This document shows, piece after piece, positions 53,545 to 63,000 of a stretch of DNA of 64,000 bases. Source of the DNA: Paraburkholderia aromaticivorans (GTDB lineage: Bacteria > Pseudomonadota > Gammaproteobacteria > Burkholderiales > Burkholderiaceae). The stretch spans positions 1,240,001 through 1,304,000 of the forward strand of contig NZ_CP022990.1 of the NCBI RefSeq assembly GCF_002278075.1, in the 5' to 3' direction. The notes beneath the pieces are model-generated. The model had not been told where the DNA came from. It searched no databases and saw only the letters and a list, made by a program, of their open reading frames with translations. A program made the translations under genes and the position numbers. How positions within the stretch are numbered: the first letter of the stretch is position 1; each line of letters begins with the position of its first letter.

Positions 53545-54636
53545 ATGTCGTTCCTTACACTTACCGACGTCACGAAATCGTTCGGCGATCTGCATGCAGT
53601 CGCCGACGTGAACCTGTCGGTGGAAAAAGGCGAGTTCGTTTCGTTGCTCGGGCCGTCCGGCTGCGGCAAGACCACCACCCTGCAGATGATCGCGGGCTTC
53701 GTCGAAACGACGCGCGGGCGCATCACGCTCGACGGGCGCGACATCACGCACATGAAACCGAACAAGCGCGGCCTCGGCATCGTGTTCCAGAGCTACGCGC
53801 TGTTTCCGCACATGAGCGTTGCCGAGAACGTCGGCTTCGGGCTGGAAATGCGCAACATCGACAAGGCCGAGCGCAAGGAGCGCATCCGCGAAGCCCTGGC
53901 GCTGGTGCGGCTCGACGCGCTCGCGCATCGCTTTCCGCGCGAACTGTCCGGCGGACAACGGCAGCGTGTGGCGATTGCCCGCGCCATCGTGATCGCGCCG
54001 CCCGTGCTGCTGCTCGACGAGCCGATGTCGAATCTCGACGCCAAGCTGCGCGAAGACATGCAGTTCGAACTGCGCGGCATTCAACGCAAGATCGGCACGA
54101 CCACCATCATGGTGACGCACGACCAATCCGAAGCGCTGTCGATCAGCGATCGCGTGGTGGTGATGGAAGCCGGCCGCATTACGCAGATCGACACGCCGTA
54201 TGAAGCGTACGAGCGCCCGGAAAATCGCTTCGTCTCGCAGTTCATCGGCAAGGCCAACATGCTGCCGGGCACCGTGGTGGCGCGCGAGGGCGACGCGATC
54301 CGCATCGATCTCGGCCACGACCTCGCGGAAACGGGGCACACGGCGCAGTTGCCGGCGCGCGAGCGCGTAGTCGGCGTGGGCGACGCGGTGACCTTGTGCA
54401 TCCGTCCGGAAAAGCTGCGCCTGTGCGCACCGAACGCGGGACGTGTGCCCGCCACGGTGACGAGCCGCTTTTTCCTCGGCAGCCAGTGGCTGTACCGGCT
54501 GGACAGCCGGCTCGGCGAAGTGCTGGTGTGCTGCCAGAACGAAGGTACCGAACCGTTGCCGGAAGGCGCGACGGTCGGCGTGGACTGGAACAGCGAGGCG
54601 ATCCGCTTCATTCAACGGGACACGCATCATGGCTAG
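53545..54636 (+). CDS. Spermidine/putrescine-type ABC transporter ATPase
   Basis: A 363-residue ATPase of the PotA/FbpC class: Walker A GPSGCGKT, signature LSGGQRQRVAIARAI, Walker B LLLDEPMSNLDAKLR, and a C-terminal TOBE domain (about residues 280-355). It energises an importer whose permeases and receptor are encoded downstream. The start of the first permease overlaps its stop by eight bases. Substrate is unknown, possibly an amine or amino-acid derivative oxidised by the HcnABC-like enzyme of the same operon. Confidence 0.9.
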   Translation: MSFLTLTDVTKSFGDLHAVADVNLSVEKGEFVSLLGPSGCGKTTTLQMIAGFVETTRGRITLDGRDITHMKPNKRGLGIVFQSYALFPHMSVAENVGFGLEMRNIDKAERKERIREALALVRLDALAHRFPRELSGGQRQRVAIARAIVIAPPVLLLDEPMSNLDAKLREDMQFELRGIQRKIGTTTIMVTHDQSEALSISDRVVVMEAGRITQIDTPYEAYERPENRFVSQFIGKANMLPGTVVAREGDAIRIDLGHDLAETGHTAQLPARERVVGVGDAVTLCIRPEKLRLCAPNAGRVPATVTSRFFLGSQWLYRLDSRLGEVLVCCQNEGTEPLPEGATVGVDWNSEAIRFIQRDTHHG

Positions 54637-55543
54637 TACGCTGCCCGCAACCGACAACCACGGCATGAAATCCGGCACCACCCGCCGCGCGCCGTGGCAT
54701 GCATTCCTGCCGTTGTGGCTGATGTGCGCGCCGGCCTTTCTGCTGTTCGTGGCGCTCGTGCTCGTGCCGCTCGTCATGACGCTGGTGCTGACCTTCTACC
54801 GCTTCGATCCGGCCAGCGGGCCGATCGCCGCGTTCCAGTTCGGCAATTACGCGGAAGTGCTGAGTTCGTCGTATTACCACACCATCTTCCTGCGCACCTT
54901 CGGCATCGCGTTTCTGGTCACGCTGCTGTGCGTGGCGATCGGCACGCCCGAAGCCTACGTCCTGTCGCGCATGCGCGACCCGTATTGCTCGATGTTCCTG
55001 CTGGTGATCCTCGCACCGCTGCTGGTCTCGGTGGTGGTGCGGGCGTTCGGCTGGAGCATGCTGCTCAACACCAACGGTCTTGTGAATCAGGCGTTCGGTC
55101 TCGTTGGACTCGGGCCCTACAAGCTCGAGTACACCACCTTCGCGATCGTCATTGCACTCGTGCACGTGATGCTGCCGTTCATGGTGATTCCGGTCTGGAC
55201 CGCCTTGCAGAAGCTCGACCCGCAAACGGAAAACGCCGCGCTTTCACTGATGGCCTCGCCCGCCACCACGCTGCGCCGCATCGTGTTGCCGCAACTGATG
55301 CCGGGCATTCTGTCGGGCAGCCTGATGGTGTTCGGTTTGTCGGCGAGCGCGTTCGCGATACCCGGCCTGCTCGGCGGACGACGCCTGAAAGTGGCCGCCA
55401 CCGCCGTCTACGACGAGTTCCTCGGCTCGCTGAACTGGCCGCTCGGCGCGACCATCGCGCTCCTGCTGCTGGTTGCGAACCTGATCGTAATGCTCGCGTA
55501 CTACCGGGTTCTGGAACGCAGGTACAACCGAAGCCTCGGTTAA
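54629..55543 (+). CDS. Spermidine/putrescine-type ABC permease, first subunit
   Basis: A 304-residue inner-membrane protein with six helices, PotB type, starting with a long first hydrophobic segment (PAFLLFVALVLVPLVMTLVL). The EAA loop region is ENAALSLMASPATTLRRIVL followed by PQLMPGI. Its ATG overlaps the ATPase stop by eight bases, so translation is coupled. It forms the channel with the permease at 55596. Confidence 0.9.
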   Translation: MASTLPATDNHGMKSGTTRRAPWHAFLPLWLMCAPAFLLFVALVLVPLVMTLVLTFYRFDPASGPIAAFQFGNYAEVLSSSYYHTIFLRTFGIAFLVTLLCVAIGTPEAYVLSRMRDPYCSMFLLVILAPLLVSVVVRAFGWSMLLNTNGLVNQAFGLVGLGPYKLEYTTFAIVIALVHVMLPFMVIPVWTALQKLDPQTENAALSLMASPATTLRRIVLPQLMPGILSGSLMVFGLSASAFAIPGLLGGRRLKVAATAVYDEFLGSLNWPLGATIALLLLVANLIVMLAYYRVLERRYNRSLG

Positions 55544-55595
55544 TTCATCGGCGCACTTATCAGCTCATTTATTGAGCCCACTCAGTGAAATCATC

Positions 55596-56390
55596 ATGAG
55601 AAAAAACGGCCCCATCGCGCTGATTTTCCACACGCTCGTGATTGCGTTCGTGCTCGCGCCGCTCGTGATCGTCGTGCTGGTCGCCTTCACGCCCGACGAA
55701 ACGCTCACGTTACCCACGCACGGCGTCTCGCTGCGCTGGTTCCGCGCGATCCTCAATTACCCGGACTTCATCGGCGCGTTTTTCAACAGCCTGAAGCTGG
55801 CGTTCGCTTCGGCAACGCTGTCGCTGATCGTGGCGCTGCCCGCGGCGCTCGCCATTGGCCGCGCGCGCTTTCCGGGCCGCGGCTTTCTCAACGGCCTGTT
55901 GCTGTCCCCGCTCGTGATTCCCGGTCTGGTGCTCGGCATCGCCCTGCTGCGCTTTTTCGCGTTGATCGGCGCGACCGGCTCGTTCGCCTGGCTCGTGCTC
56001 GCGCACATGATCATCATTACGCCGTTCGTCATGCGGCTCGTGCTGGCTTCGGTGAGCGGCCTCGACCGCAGCGTCGAACACGCCGCGCACTCGCTCGGCG
56101 CGGACGCCTGGACCACGTTTCGCCGCATCACCTTCCCGATGATTCTGCCGGGCATTACCGGCGGCTGGCTGCTGGCCTTCATCAACAGCTTCGACGAATT
56201 GACGATGTCCATCTTCGTCACCTCGCCCCAAACCGTCACGCTGCCGGTGCGCATGTACATGTACGCCACCGAATCGATCGACCCGATGATGGCTTCCGTC
56301 TCCGCGCTGGTGATCTTCATCACCGGCGGCGCGATGCTGCTGCTCGACCGCGTGTATGGCCTGAACCGCATTCTGATCGGCCAGCACTGA
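55596..56390 (+). CDS. Spermidine/putrescine-type ABC permease, second subunit
   Basis: A 264-residue PotC-type permease with six helices. The EAA loop is EHAAHSLGADAWTTFRRITF. The N-terminal FVLAPLVIVVLVAFTPDETL matches PotC-class openings. ATG at 55596 is preferred to a TTG eight codons earlier. The iron-sulfur subunit gene overlaps its last base (56390), marking one operon that joins transport and catabolism. Confidence 0.9.
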   Translation: MRKNGPIALIFHTLVIAFVLAPLVIVVLVAFTPDETLTLPTHGVSLRWFRAILNYPDFIGAFFNSLKLAFASATLSLIVALPAALAIGRARFPGRGFLNGLLLSPLVIPGLVLGIALLRFFALIGATGSFAWLVLAHMIIITPFVMRLVLASVSGLDRSVEHAAHSLGADAWTTFRRITFPMILPGITGGWLLAFINSFDELTMSIFVTSPQTVTLPVRMYMYATESIDPMMASVSALVIFITGGAMLLLDRVYGLNRILIGQH

Positions 56391-56788
56391 TGTCTTCTTC
56401 CGCCCACGCTCTCATGCCGCCCATCTTGCCGTCTAACCAGGCCACCGCGCCGCGCCGCGAGCCGCAATTCATCCGCGTAGCGGAAACGCGGCGTGAACCG
56501 CTGCACTTCTTTATCGACGGCCGTGAAGTCGCCGCGCTGCAAGGCGATACGCTGCTCACCGCCGTGCTGATGCAGCAACGCCGGGTCCGCGAAAGCGAAT
56601 TCAGCGGCGCGCCGCGCGCGGGCTTCTGCCTGATCGGCGCGTGTCAGGACTGCTGGATGCGCACCGAAGACGGCAGGCGCGTGCGCGCGTGCTCGACGCT
56701 CGTGACCGAAGGCATGCGGGTGCTCACGCGCGTTGCCGCTGTGGAGTCCGACGCCGGCGCCGCGGATGCGAGCGGAGACGCCCGATGA
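56390..56788 (+). CDS. HcnA-like (2Fe-2S) subunit of an amine dehydrogenase
   Basis: A 132-residue protein. About residues 35-115 form a 2Fe-2S ferredoxin-like domain with HFFIDGREVAALQGDTLLTA and cysteines in GFCLIGACQDCWM and a fourth in VRACST. It corresponds to the small subunit of HcnABC, opine oxidase and D-hydroxyproline dehydrogenase type complexes. It transfers electrons from the flavin subunits. The next gene overlaps by ATGA. Confidence 0.87.
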   Translation: MSSSAHALMPPILPSNQATAPRREPQFIRVAETRREPLHFFIDGREVAALQGDTLLTAVLMQQRRVRESEFSGAPRAGFCLIGACQDCWMRTEDGRRVRACSTLVTEGMRVLTRVAAVESDAGAADASGDAR

Positions 56789-58218
56789 GCGAAGAACGCC
56801 GCATCGTGATAGTCGGCGCCGGACCCGCCGGCGTGCGCGCCGCCCAGACGCTGGTGGCGGCCGGGGTGAAACCCATCGTGATCGATGAAAACGCGCGCTG
56901 GGGCGGCCAGATTTATCGGCAACCGCCCGCGAACGGCGGATTCGAGCGCTCGAAAAAAACGCTTTACGGTTTCGAAGCGCACAAGGCCGAGGCCTTGCAT
57001 TCGACCATGGCCGCGCTTCTGCCGCATCTCGACTATCGCCCCGACACGCTCGCCTGGGCCTGCGAGGCAGGCCGCCTCGACACCCTGCATGCGGGACGCG
57101 AGCTGCGCGTGCCGTTCTCGCATCTGATCGTCGCCAGCGGCGCGACGGACCGCGTGCTGCCGGTGCCGGGCTGGACGCTGCCGGGCGTCTACACGCTCGG
57201 CGCGGCGCAGGTCGCATTGAAGGCGCAGGGCTGCGCGATCGGCCGGCGCGTCGTGCTGGCCGGCACCGGCCCGCTGCTGTACCTCGTGGCGTATCAGTAC
57301 GTGAAAGCGGGCGCGCAAGTCGTGGCGGTACTCGACACGAGTCCGTTCTCGCAGCAAATCGCCGCGGCGCCGAAACTCGCGCGCCAGCCGTCCACGTTCG
57401 CCAAAGGCCTGTACTACGTCGGCTGGCTGAAAACGCACGGCGTGCGCATCGAGCGCGATGTGAGGCTGACCGGCATTCGCGGCGCGGACGGGGTGGAGGC
57501 GCTCGAATGGCGTGCGGCGCAGGACGGTTCGGCAACCGAAACGATCGCATGCGACGCGGTCGGCGTCAGCTTCGGCCTGAAACCCGAAACGCAACTCGCC
57601 GATCTCGCGGGCTGCCGCTTCCGTTTCGACGCGACCAACCGTTGCTGGCTGCCTGAGGTGGACCCGGCGGGACGCAGTTCCGTGCGCGGCCTGTATCTCG
57701 CCGGCGACGGCGCGGGCATTGCCGGTGCGGACGCCGCCGAAATGGCCGGCCGACGCGCCGCGCTGGCCTTGCTCGACGATCTCGGCATCGCCCATCCACG
57801 GGGTCCGGGCATGCCCGACGCCGCATCGATCGAGCGCAGCCTGAAACGTATCGCGATATTTCGCGAGGGCATCGAGGCGGCCTTCGCGCCGCCCGCGAAA
57901 TGCGCGTCGCACTGGCCCGACGACATGACGGTGTGCCGCTGCGAAGAAATCGATGCGGGCACGCTACGGCGCTGCATCCGCGCCGGCGAAGCGCATGAGA
58001 TCAACCGCCTGAAGGCGCTCACGCGCGTAGGCATGGGCCGCTGCCAGGGGCGCATGTGCGGCGAAGCCGCGCTGACCCTGCTCGCCGAAGAAACCGGCCA
58101 ACCCCTCGAAGCGGTGGGCCGCTTGCGCAGCCAGCCGCCCGTCAAACCCATTCCGCTTTCGCCGGCCATGTACGCCGACGATGTCGCTGACATCCCCGTG
58201 GAGGCGCGCGATGAGTGA
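56785..58218 (+). CDS. HcnB-like FAD/NAD(P)-binding subunit with C-terminal [2Fe-2S] domain
   Basis: A 477-residue flavoprotein. The N-terminal Rossmann motif is VIVGAGPAGVRAAQTL; a second nucleotide-binding segment follows (RRVVLAGTGPLLYLVAYQ). The C-terminal BFD-like [2Fe-2S] domain carries TVCRCEEIDAGTL and GMGRCQGRMCG. It matches the HcnB/OoxA subunit of heteromeric dehydrogenases. ATG at 56785 overlaps the previous stop by ATGA. The next subunit starts eight bases before its own stop. Confidence 0.9.
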   Translation: MSEERRIVIVGAGPAGVRAAQTLVAAGVKPIVIDENARWGGQIYRQPPANGGFERSKKTLYGFEAHKAEALHSTMAALLPHLDYRPDTLAWACEAGRLDTLHAGRELRVPFSHLIVASGATDRVLPVPGWTLPGVYTLGAAQVALKAQGCAIGRRVVLAGTGPLLYLVAYQYVKAGAQVVAVLDTSPFSQQIAAAPKLARQPSTFAKGLYYVGWLKTHGVRIERDVRLTGIRGADGVEALEWRAAQDGSATETIACDAVGVSFGLKPETQLADLAGCRFRFDATNRCWLPEVDPAGRSSVRGLYLAGDGAGIAGADAAEMAGRRAALALLDDLGIAHPRGPGMPDAASIERSLKRIAIFREGIEAAFAPPAKCASHWPDDMTVCRCEEIDAGTLRRCIRAGEAHEINRLKALTRVGMGRCQGRMCGEAALTLLAEETGQPLEAVGRLRSQPPVKPIPLSPAMYADDVADIPVEARDE

Positions 58219-59338
58219 CACCCTGCACTACGACGTCGCGATTGCGGGCGGCGGTCTGGTCGGTTCATCGGCGGCGTTGGCGCTGGCGCGGCGCGGCCTG
58301 CGCGTGGGTCTGTTCGAGCGGCGCTATTGCGGCGCGCAGGCGAGCGGCGTGAACTACGGTGGCGTGCGCTGCCAGGGACGCCCGGTCGAACAGATGCCGC
58401 TCGCGATCCGCGCGCGGCGTATCTGGGACCGCTTGCCGGAGTTGATCGGCATCGACGGCGAATTTACGGTGTCCGGACATTTGCGGCTCGCCCGCAGCGA
58501 AAGCGCGCTGGCCGCGCTGCAATCGTGGGCGGAGATGGCGCGCGACTATGGACTGCACGCGCAACTGATGAGCGGCGCGGCGTTCCGCCAGCGTTACCCG
58601 TGGCTCGGCGCGTCGGCCCTCGGCGGCTCGCTGTGCGCGACCGACGGCCATGCGAATCCGCGGCTGGTGTCGCCCGCGTTCGCGCGGGCCGCGCGTGCCG
58701 CGGGCGCGGACGTGCGCGAGCAAACCGAACTCACCGACATTCATCACGACGGTACGCGTTTTCAATTGCGCGCGGGCGACCTGCGCATCAGCGCCGACTG
58801 GCTCATCAATTCGGCAGGCGCGTGGGCGAATACGGTGGCGGGCTACTTCGGCGAGACCGTGCCGATGAAACCGATCTACCCGAACATGTGGGTCACCGAG
58901 CCGCTGCCGCTCTTCATCACGCACAACCTGGGCGTGTATGGCGGCGGCATCTACGCGCGGCAAGTCGCGCGCGGCAATTGCGTGATCGGCGGCGGACGCG
59001 GACATGGCGACGGCGAATACGGCCAGCCGTCGACGGAAACCACGCGCGCCGTGATGCGCGATGCGTGCGCGCTGCTGCCCGCGTTGCGCGAGGCGTTGCT
59101 GATCCGCACGTGGAGCGGCGTGGAAGGCGAAACGCCCGACAGCAATCCGATCATCGGCGCGAGCCGTACCGTGCCGCGTCTGTTGCATGCATTCGGTTTT
59201 TCAGGCGGCGGCTTTCTGCTCGCGCCGGGTGTCGGCGAAGTGCTCGCCGACCTCGTCGTCGACGGCGCCACCGCCACGCCACTCGACGCTTTTTCGATTG
59301 GCCGTTTTGCCGCTGTTGCGACCTCGCCGGTCGCCTAA
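58211..59338 (+). CDS. HcnC-like FAD-dependent amine/amino-acid oxidase subunit
   Basis: A 375-residue DAO-family flavoprotein. The FAD motif is VAIAGGGLVGSSAALALARR; the active-site region and C-terminus (TWSGVEGETPDSNPIIGASR, FGFSGGGFLLAPGVGEVLAD) fit glycine oxidase / HcnC / opine oxidase B. This is the subunit that binds and oxidises the amine. With the two upstream subunits it would form a membrane-linked dehydrogenase. Substrate is unknown; a secondary amino acid or opine is likely from the family. Confidence 0.9.
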   Translation: MSDTLHYDVAIAGGGLVGSSAALALARRGLRVGLFERRYCGAQASGVNYGGVRCQGRPVEQMPLAIRARRIWDRLPELIGIDGEFTVSGHLRLARSESALAALQSWAEMARDYGLHAQLMSGAAFRQRYPWLGASALGGSLCATDGHANPRLVSPAFARAARAAGADVREQTELTDIHHDGTRFQLRAGDLRISADWLINSAGAWANTVAGYFGETVPMKPIYPNMWVTEPLPLFITHNLGVYGGGIYARQVARGNCVIGGGRGHGDGEYGQPSTETTRAVMRDACALLPALREALLIRTWSGVEGETPDSNPIIGASRTVPRLLHAFGFSGGGFLLAPGVGEVLADLVVDGATATPLDAFSIGRFAAVATSPVA

Positions 59339-59370
59339 GTCATCGTTTAGTGAACCTCTGGAGCCCCTCA

Positions 59371-60417
59371 ATGAAACTGTTCAAGACGCTCGCGGCGCTG
59401 GCCGCATTGTGTGCATTCGGTGCGGCCGCGCCGGCGTGGTCGCAAACCAGGACGATTTACATCGGCATGAACGGCGGTCCGATGGAAAAAGCCTATACGA
59501 GCCAGGTGCTGCCTGACTTCGAGAAAGCCAACAACGTGAAGGTGGTCGTGGTGCCGGGCACGTCGTCGGACATTCTCGCCAAGCTGCTCGCCAACAAGGC
59601 GAGCCCGCAGATCCACGTGGTGTTTCTCGACGACGGCGTGATGGCGCGCGCGGTCAGCATGGGGGTGTGCAAGAAGCTCGACGACTCGCCGGTGCTCAAG
59701 GAACTCTATCCGTTCGCGCGCATGAAGGACGACATGGGCGCGGGCGTGCAGCTCGGCATGACCGGCATCGCTTACAACAAGAAGCTGTTTGCTGAAAAAG
59801 GCTGGGCGCCGCCGACTTCGTGGATGGATTTCGCCGATCCGAAATACAAGGGCAAGGTGGTGTTCCAGTCCGCGTCGAGCAGCACGTTCGGCCTGCACGG
59901 CTTTCTCGCCATCAACCGCCTGATGGGCGGCAGCGAGCAGAACGTGGAACCGGGCTTCACCAAATGGGCGAGCACGGTCGGACCGAACGTGGTTGAGTAC
60001 GTGCCTAACTCGGCGAAGATTTCCGAAATGGTCCAGACCGGCGAAGCGGGTCTGTTCCCGTTGACGCCGACCGCCGTGGGCGATCTGGCCGACAAGGGCA
60101 TTCCGGTCGGCTATGTGAATCCGAAGGAAGGTCCGGTGCTGCTGCTGGTCGACCTGTGCGTGGTCAACAACAACCCGGATCCGCAACTCGCGCAGAAGCT
60201 CGCGCAGTTCCTGCTGTCCGCGCCGGCGCAAACCAAAGCCGCCGAGGCCGGCCGCCAGATTCCCACCAACCGTCTCGCGAAGATGACGCCGCCCATGCAG
60301 CAGAGCCTCGGCAACGTCGAAGATCTGGTGCGCAAGGTGACGGTGGTGGATTGGGATACGATCAACGCGCACCGCGCGCAGTGGGACACGCGCTGGAACC
60401 GGCAGATCGAACGCTAA
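59371..60417 (+). CDS. Spermidine/putrescine-type ABC substrate-binding protein
   Basis: A 348-residue periplasmic receptor with a signal peptide (MKLFKTLAALAALCAFGAAA, cleavage near AWS) and a PotD/PotF-like fold (YIGMNGGPMEKAYTSQVLPD, IYIG, GMTGIAYNKKLFAEKGWAPP, SWMDFADPKYKGKVVF). It supplies substrate to the permeases at 54629 and 55596. It lies 32 bases after the HcnC-like gene. The strong terminator at 60447-60492 ends the operon. Confidence 0.92.
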   Translation: MKLFKTLAALAALCAFGAAAPAWSQTRTIYIGMNGGPMEKAYTSQVLPDFEKANNVKVVVVPGTSSDILAKLLANKASPQIHVVFLDDGVMARAVSMGVCKKLDDSPVLKELYPFARMKDDMGAGVQLGMTGIAYNKKLFAEKGWAPPTSWMDFADPKYKGKVVFQSASSSTFGLHGFLAINRLMGGSEQNVEPGFTKWASTVGPNVVEYVPNSAKISEMVQTGEAGLFPLTPTAVGDLADKGIPVGYVNPKEGPVLLLVDLCVVNNNPDPQLAQKLAQFLLSAPAQTKAAEAGRQIPTNRLAKMTPPMQQSLGNVEDLVRKVTVVDWDTINAHRAQWDTRWNRQIER

Positions 60418-60446
60418 GCCGGTCTGCTGAAACCGCAACGCGAGCC

Positions 60447-60492
60447 CATAAAAAGCGCGCGCCTTGCAACGCTGCAAGGCGCGCGTTTTTTT
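60447..60492. terminator. Bidirectional rho-independent terminator
   Basis: A 12-bp perfect stem (CGCGCGCCTTGC at 60456-60467, GCAAGGCGCGCG at 60474-60485) is followed by seven T residues on the plus strand, and by CTTTTTAT on the minus strand. It separates the polyamine-type operon from the converging membrane protein gene at 60513. Confidence 0.92.
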
Positions 60493-60512
60493 GGGCTGGC
60501 ACGATAGCGGCG

Positions 60513-60812
60513 TTAGAAAACCACCGACATCGCCACCGCCAGCCAGATCCCCACCACGCCGGCGAGAAACAGATGCCGCGCAATGCGAATCCGGCTGTCG
60601 CTGGACTCGGGCTCGACCGGACTCGTCGCGACCCACGGCACGAGCCCAAGGCAACCGAAGCCGATCAGCGCGGACGCGAACACGAAGATGTCGGCGACTC
60701 GCCACGCGGTCGGCTCATACATGCCCCAGTAACCGAGAAAGACGATCCCGATCGAGAAGATCGTGGCCGACGCGGCACTCAGCGCGGGCACGGATCCCGT
60801 TGGACTCGGCAT
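60513..60812 (-). CDS. Small membrane protein of unknown function
   Basis: A 99-residue protein with three hydrophobic segments (ATIFSIGIVFLGYWGMYEP, VFASALIGFGCLGLVPWVA, LFLAGVVGIWLAVAMSVVF) and a charged loop (PVEPESSDSRIRIARH) between the second and third. GGAGGTG lies six bases before the start. It follows the ketopantoate-reductase-like gene by 63 bases on the same strand and may share its transcript. I recognise no family. Confidence 0.75.
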   Translation of the reverse strand: MPSPTGSVPALSAASATIFSIGIVFLGYWGMYEPTAWRVADIFVFASALIGFGCLGLVPWVATSPVEPESSDSRIRIARHLFLAGVVGIWLAVAMSVVF

Positions 60813-60875
60813 GCTTCACCTCCGATCGTTAGGCTGTTACGACCGTGCCCGCGCGGCCCCGCGCCGCGGCTTCAT

Positions 60876-61811
60876 TCAGGACGTGCGGGTCTGCCGCGCT
60901 TCGTACGTCTTCAGATGACTATAGGCGATACGCAGCAACGACAAGCCGTGCTCGCCCTTTTGCGCGTCGCCGCCGCGCGAAATCAGATCGCCGAGAATGT
61001 GATCCGCCTCGGTATGCGAGTGGTTTTCCACATCCCGCAGCATCGACGCGGTCAGCGGCGAAGGCGTAAAGAGCGTCTGGGTGGCGCGCGCGTCGAAGTC
61101 CGGACCCATCGTGAACCCGTTGTGCTCGGCCACGGCCCGGGCCTCGCCCAGCAGATTTTCGATGACATGCTTGCCGTCCGGCGCGGCCAGAATATCGCCG
61201 ACCGATCCGCGCATCAAGCAGGTGCTGGCCGCGAGCGTGGCGAGGAACACCCACTTCTCCCACATGCGCAGCAAAATGTTGTCGCTGACCACCGCGTCGA
61301 AATTCGCCCCGCTCATGGCCTCGGCGATCGCCTGAACCCGTTCAGAAGCGCCGCCGCCCTGTTCGCCGAAGGTGACCGCATGGGTGTCGTTCAAATGCAC
61401 GATGTGCTGCTCGGCGTTGAGCGTTGCGGCGATCACGCATTGACCGCCCAGCACGCGCGTGGCGCCGAACTTTTCGTTGAGCACCTCGATATGGCGCATG
61501 CCGTTGAGCATCGGCAGAATCAGCGTCGATTCGCCGACGAGCGGCGCGAACGAGTCGATCGCGTCGTCGAGACTGTAGGCCTTGCAGCTCAGCAGCACCA
61601 GATCGAACGGCTCGGCGCTCACGCCGGCGAGTATGGTCTGCGGGTCGCGCAGCGTGAGATCGCCGCGCACGCTCCTGATGACGAGTCCGTCGTGCTTGAG
61701 CTTTTCCGCCCGGCCGGGGCGCACGAGGAAGGTCACGTCCTGGCCCGCCGCGGCGAGACGACCGCCGAAGTAGCCGCCCACGGCGCCCGCCCCTACTACT
61801 AGAATTCGCAT
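60876..61811 (-). CDS. 2-dehydropantoate 2-reductase family protein (ApbA/PanE)
   Basis: A 311-residue NADPH-dependent oxidoreductase. The Rossmann motif is MRILVVGAGAVGGYFGGRLA. The catalytic Lys of the family is expected downstream (KWVFLATLAAS), and the substrate-binding C-terminal helical domain runs from about residue 175. ILPMLNGMRH and LVLLSCKAY are conserved blocks. Such enzymes reduce ketopantoate in pantothenate synthesis, or other 2-keto acids. No pantothenate genes are near, so this may be a paralogue with another substrate. Confidence 0.88.
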   Translation of the reverse strand: MRILVVGAGAVGGYFGGRLAAAGQDVTFLVRPGRAEKLKHDGLVIRSVRGDLTLRDPQTILAGVSAEPFDLVLLSCKAYSLDDAIDSFAPLVGESTLILPMLNGMRHIEVLNEKFGATRVLGGQCVIAATLNAEQHIVHLNDTHAVTFGEQGGGASERVQAIAEAMSGANFDAVVSDNILLRMWEKWVFLATLAASTCLMRGSVGDILAAPDGKHVIENLLGEARAVAEHNGFTMGPDFDARATQTLFTPSPLTASMLRDVENHSHTEADHILGDLISRGGDAQKGEHGLSLLRIAYSHLKTYEARQTRTS

Positions 61812-62034
61812 CTTTGGCCTCTTGATAGATTTCGGTCACGCGCGCCGCGTCCATGAGCGAGGGCTTCAGGAACGCTTCTGCAGCGCGTTTGCAGAAATGT
61901 AGCAAAGATTGAAGTTCGACATCGGCCACGATTGCCGGCGCCCGGCATGTTGCATTGCACAGCGCCTTATGTCGGATCAATCTGCGCAATGGCGCGTTTG
62001 CGCCGGACCCGTCAGGCGTACGACAGGCGCCGTT

Positions 62035-63000
62035 TCAAAGCGTGCCGCAAATGGTGCGCTCGTAAAGCGCCAGCATGCCCGGCACATCCACCTCCATACA
62101 TACCTTGCAGTCGGGGCGGCTATCCCAGGCCGGCGCGGGCACGGGCATGGTCGACGGCTTCTGAATGGATTGACCCTGCGCGATGCCGTCCGTCAGCACG
62201 CGCACCGGACCGCTACGCGTGGTATAGAGATGCGGCGCCAATACATAGGCCACCGCCGACGAATCATGCACATAGATGCCCGGAAGCTGTGCGCTCTGTC
62301 CGTGAAACGCCTCGTAGTGCCGCGACACGTCCCACACGAACTGACCGGCCGCGCCGCCGCGATCGCGCAGCGACGCCAGATAATCGTGGCTCATGATGGT
62401 GCGCTGCGTAACGTCGAGTCCGACGATCGCGACCGGCCACGCCGCGCCGAACACGATGTCGGCGGCATCCGGGTCGCCCAGAATATTGGCTTCCGCCGCG
62501 GGCGTGACGTTGCCGAGCACGCCATCCGTGCCGAACGCGCCGCCCATGATCACCACCTGTTTGACGAGCGAGGCGATCTGCGGATCGTCGGCGAGCGCGA
62601 GCGCGAGGTTCGTGAGCGGCCCCACGGCGAGCAGCGTCACTTCACCGGGAAGCGCGCGCACCGTATCGACGATGAAGCGGTGCGCGGGGCGCGCGTCGAG
62701 CGCGGCCTGCTCCGTCGTATCCAGCGCGATATTGCCAAGGCCGTTGTCGCCGTGAATCCATGCGAGCGGGTCGGGCGCGGCGCGCTTGAGCGGCACGACG
62801 GCGCCCTGCGCGACCGGCACCCCTCTCGCGAATCGTCCGGCAAGAAAGCGTGCGTTGCGCGTGGTCGTTTCGATCGTCGCGTTGCCGAATACGCTCGTCA
62901 GACCCAGCAGTTCGATGTCCGGATGCAACGCCTGAAAGACGAGCGCCATGGCATCGTCCACACCTGGGTCGGTGTCGTAGATGACCTTATGCTTGCTCAT
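62035..63000 (-). CDS. Nucleoside hydrolase (IunH/Rih family)
   Basis: A 321-residue hydrolase. The Ca-binding DxDxxxDD motif is IYDTDPGVDDAMALVFQAL near the N-terminus; further family blocks are LAVGPLTNLALALADDPQI, VVIMGGAF and ...ANILGDPDAADIVF. It splits ribonucleosides to base and ribose. It overlaps the cytidine deaminase stop by four bases and is part of a salvage operon with the transporter at the window edge. Confidence 0.92.
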   Translation of the reverse strand: MSKHKVIYDTDPGVDDAMALVFQALHPDIELLGLTSVFGNATIETTTRNARFLAGRFARGVPVAQGAVVPLKRAAPDPLAWIHGDNGLGNIALDTTEQAALDARPAHRFIVDTVRALPGEVTLLAVGPLTNLALALADDPQIASLVKQVVIMGGAFGTDGVLGNVTPAAEANILGDPDAADIVFGAAWPVAIVGLDVTQRTIMSHDYLASLRDRGGAAGQFVWDVSRHYEAFHGQSAQLPGIYVHDSSAVAYVLAPHLYTTRSGPVRVLTDGIAQGQSIQKPSTMPVPAPAWDSRPDCKVCMEVDVPGMLALYERTICGTL

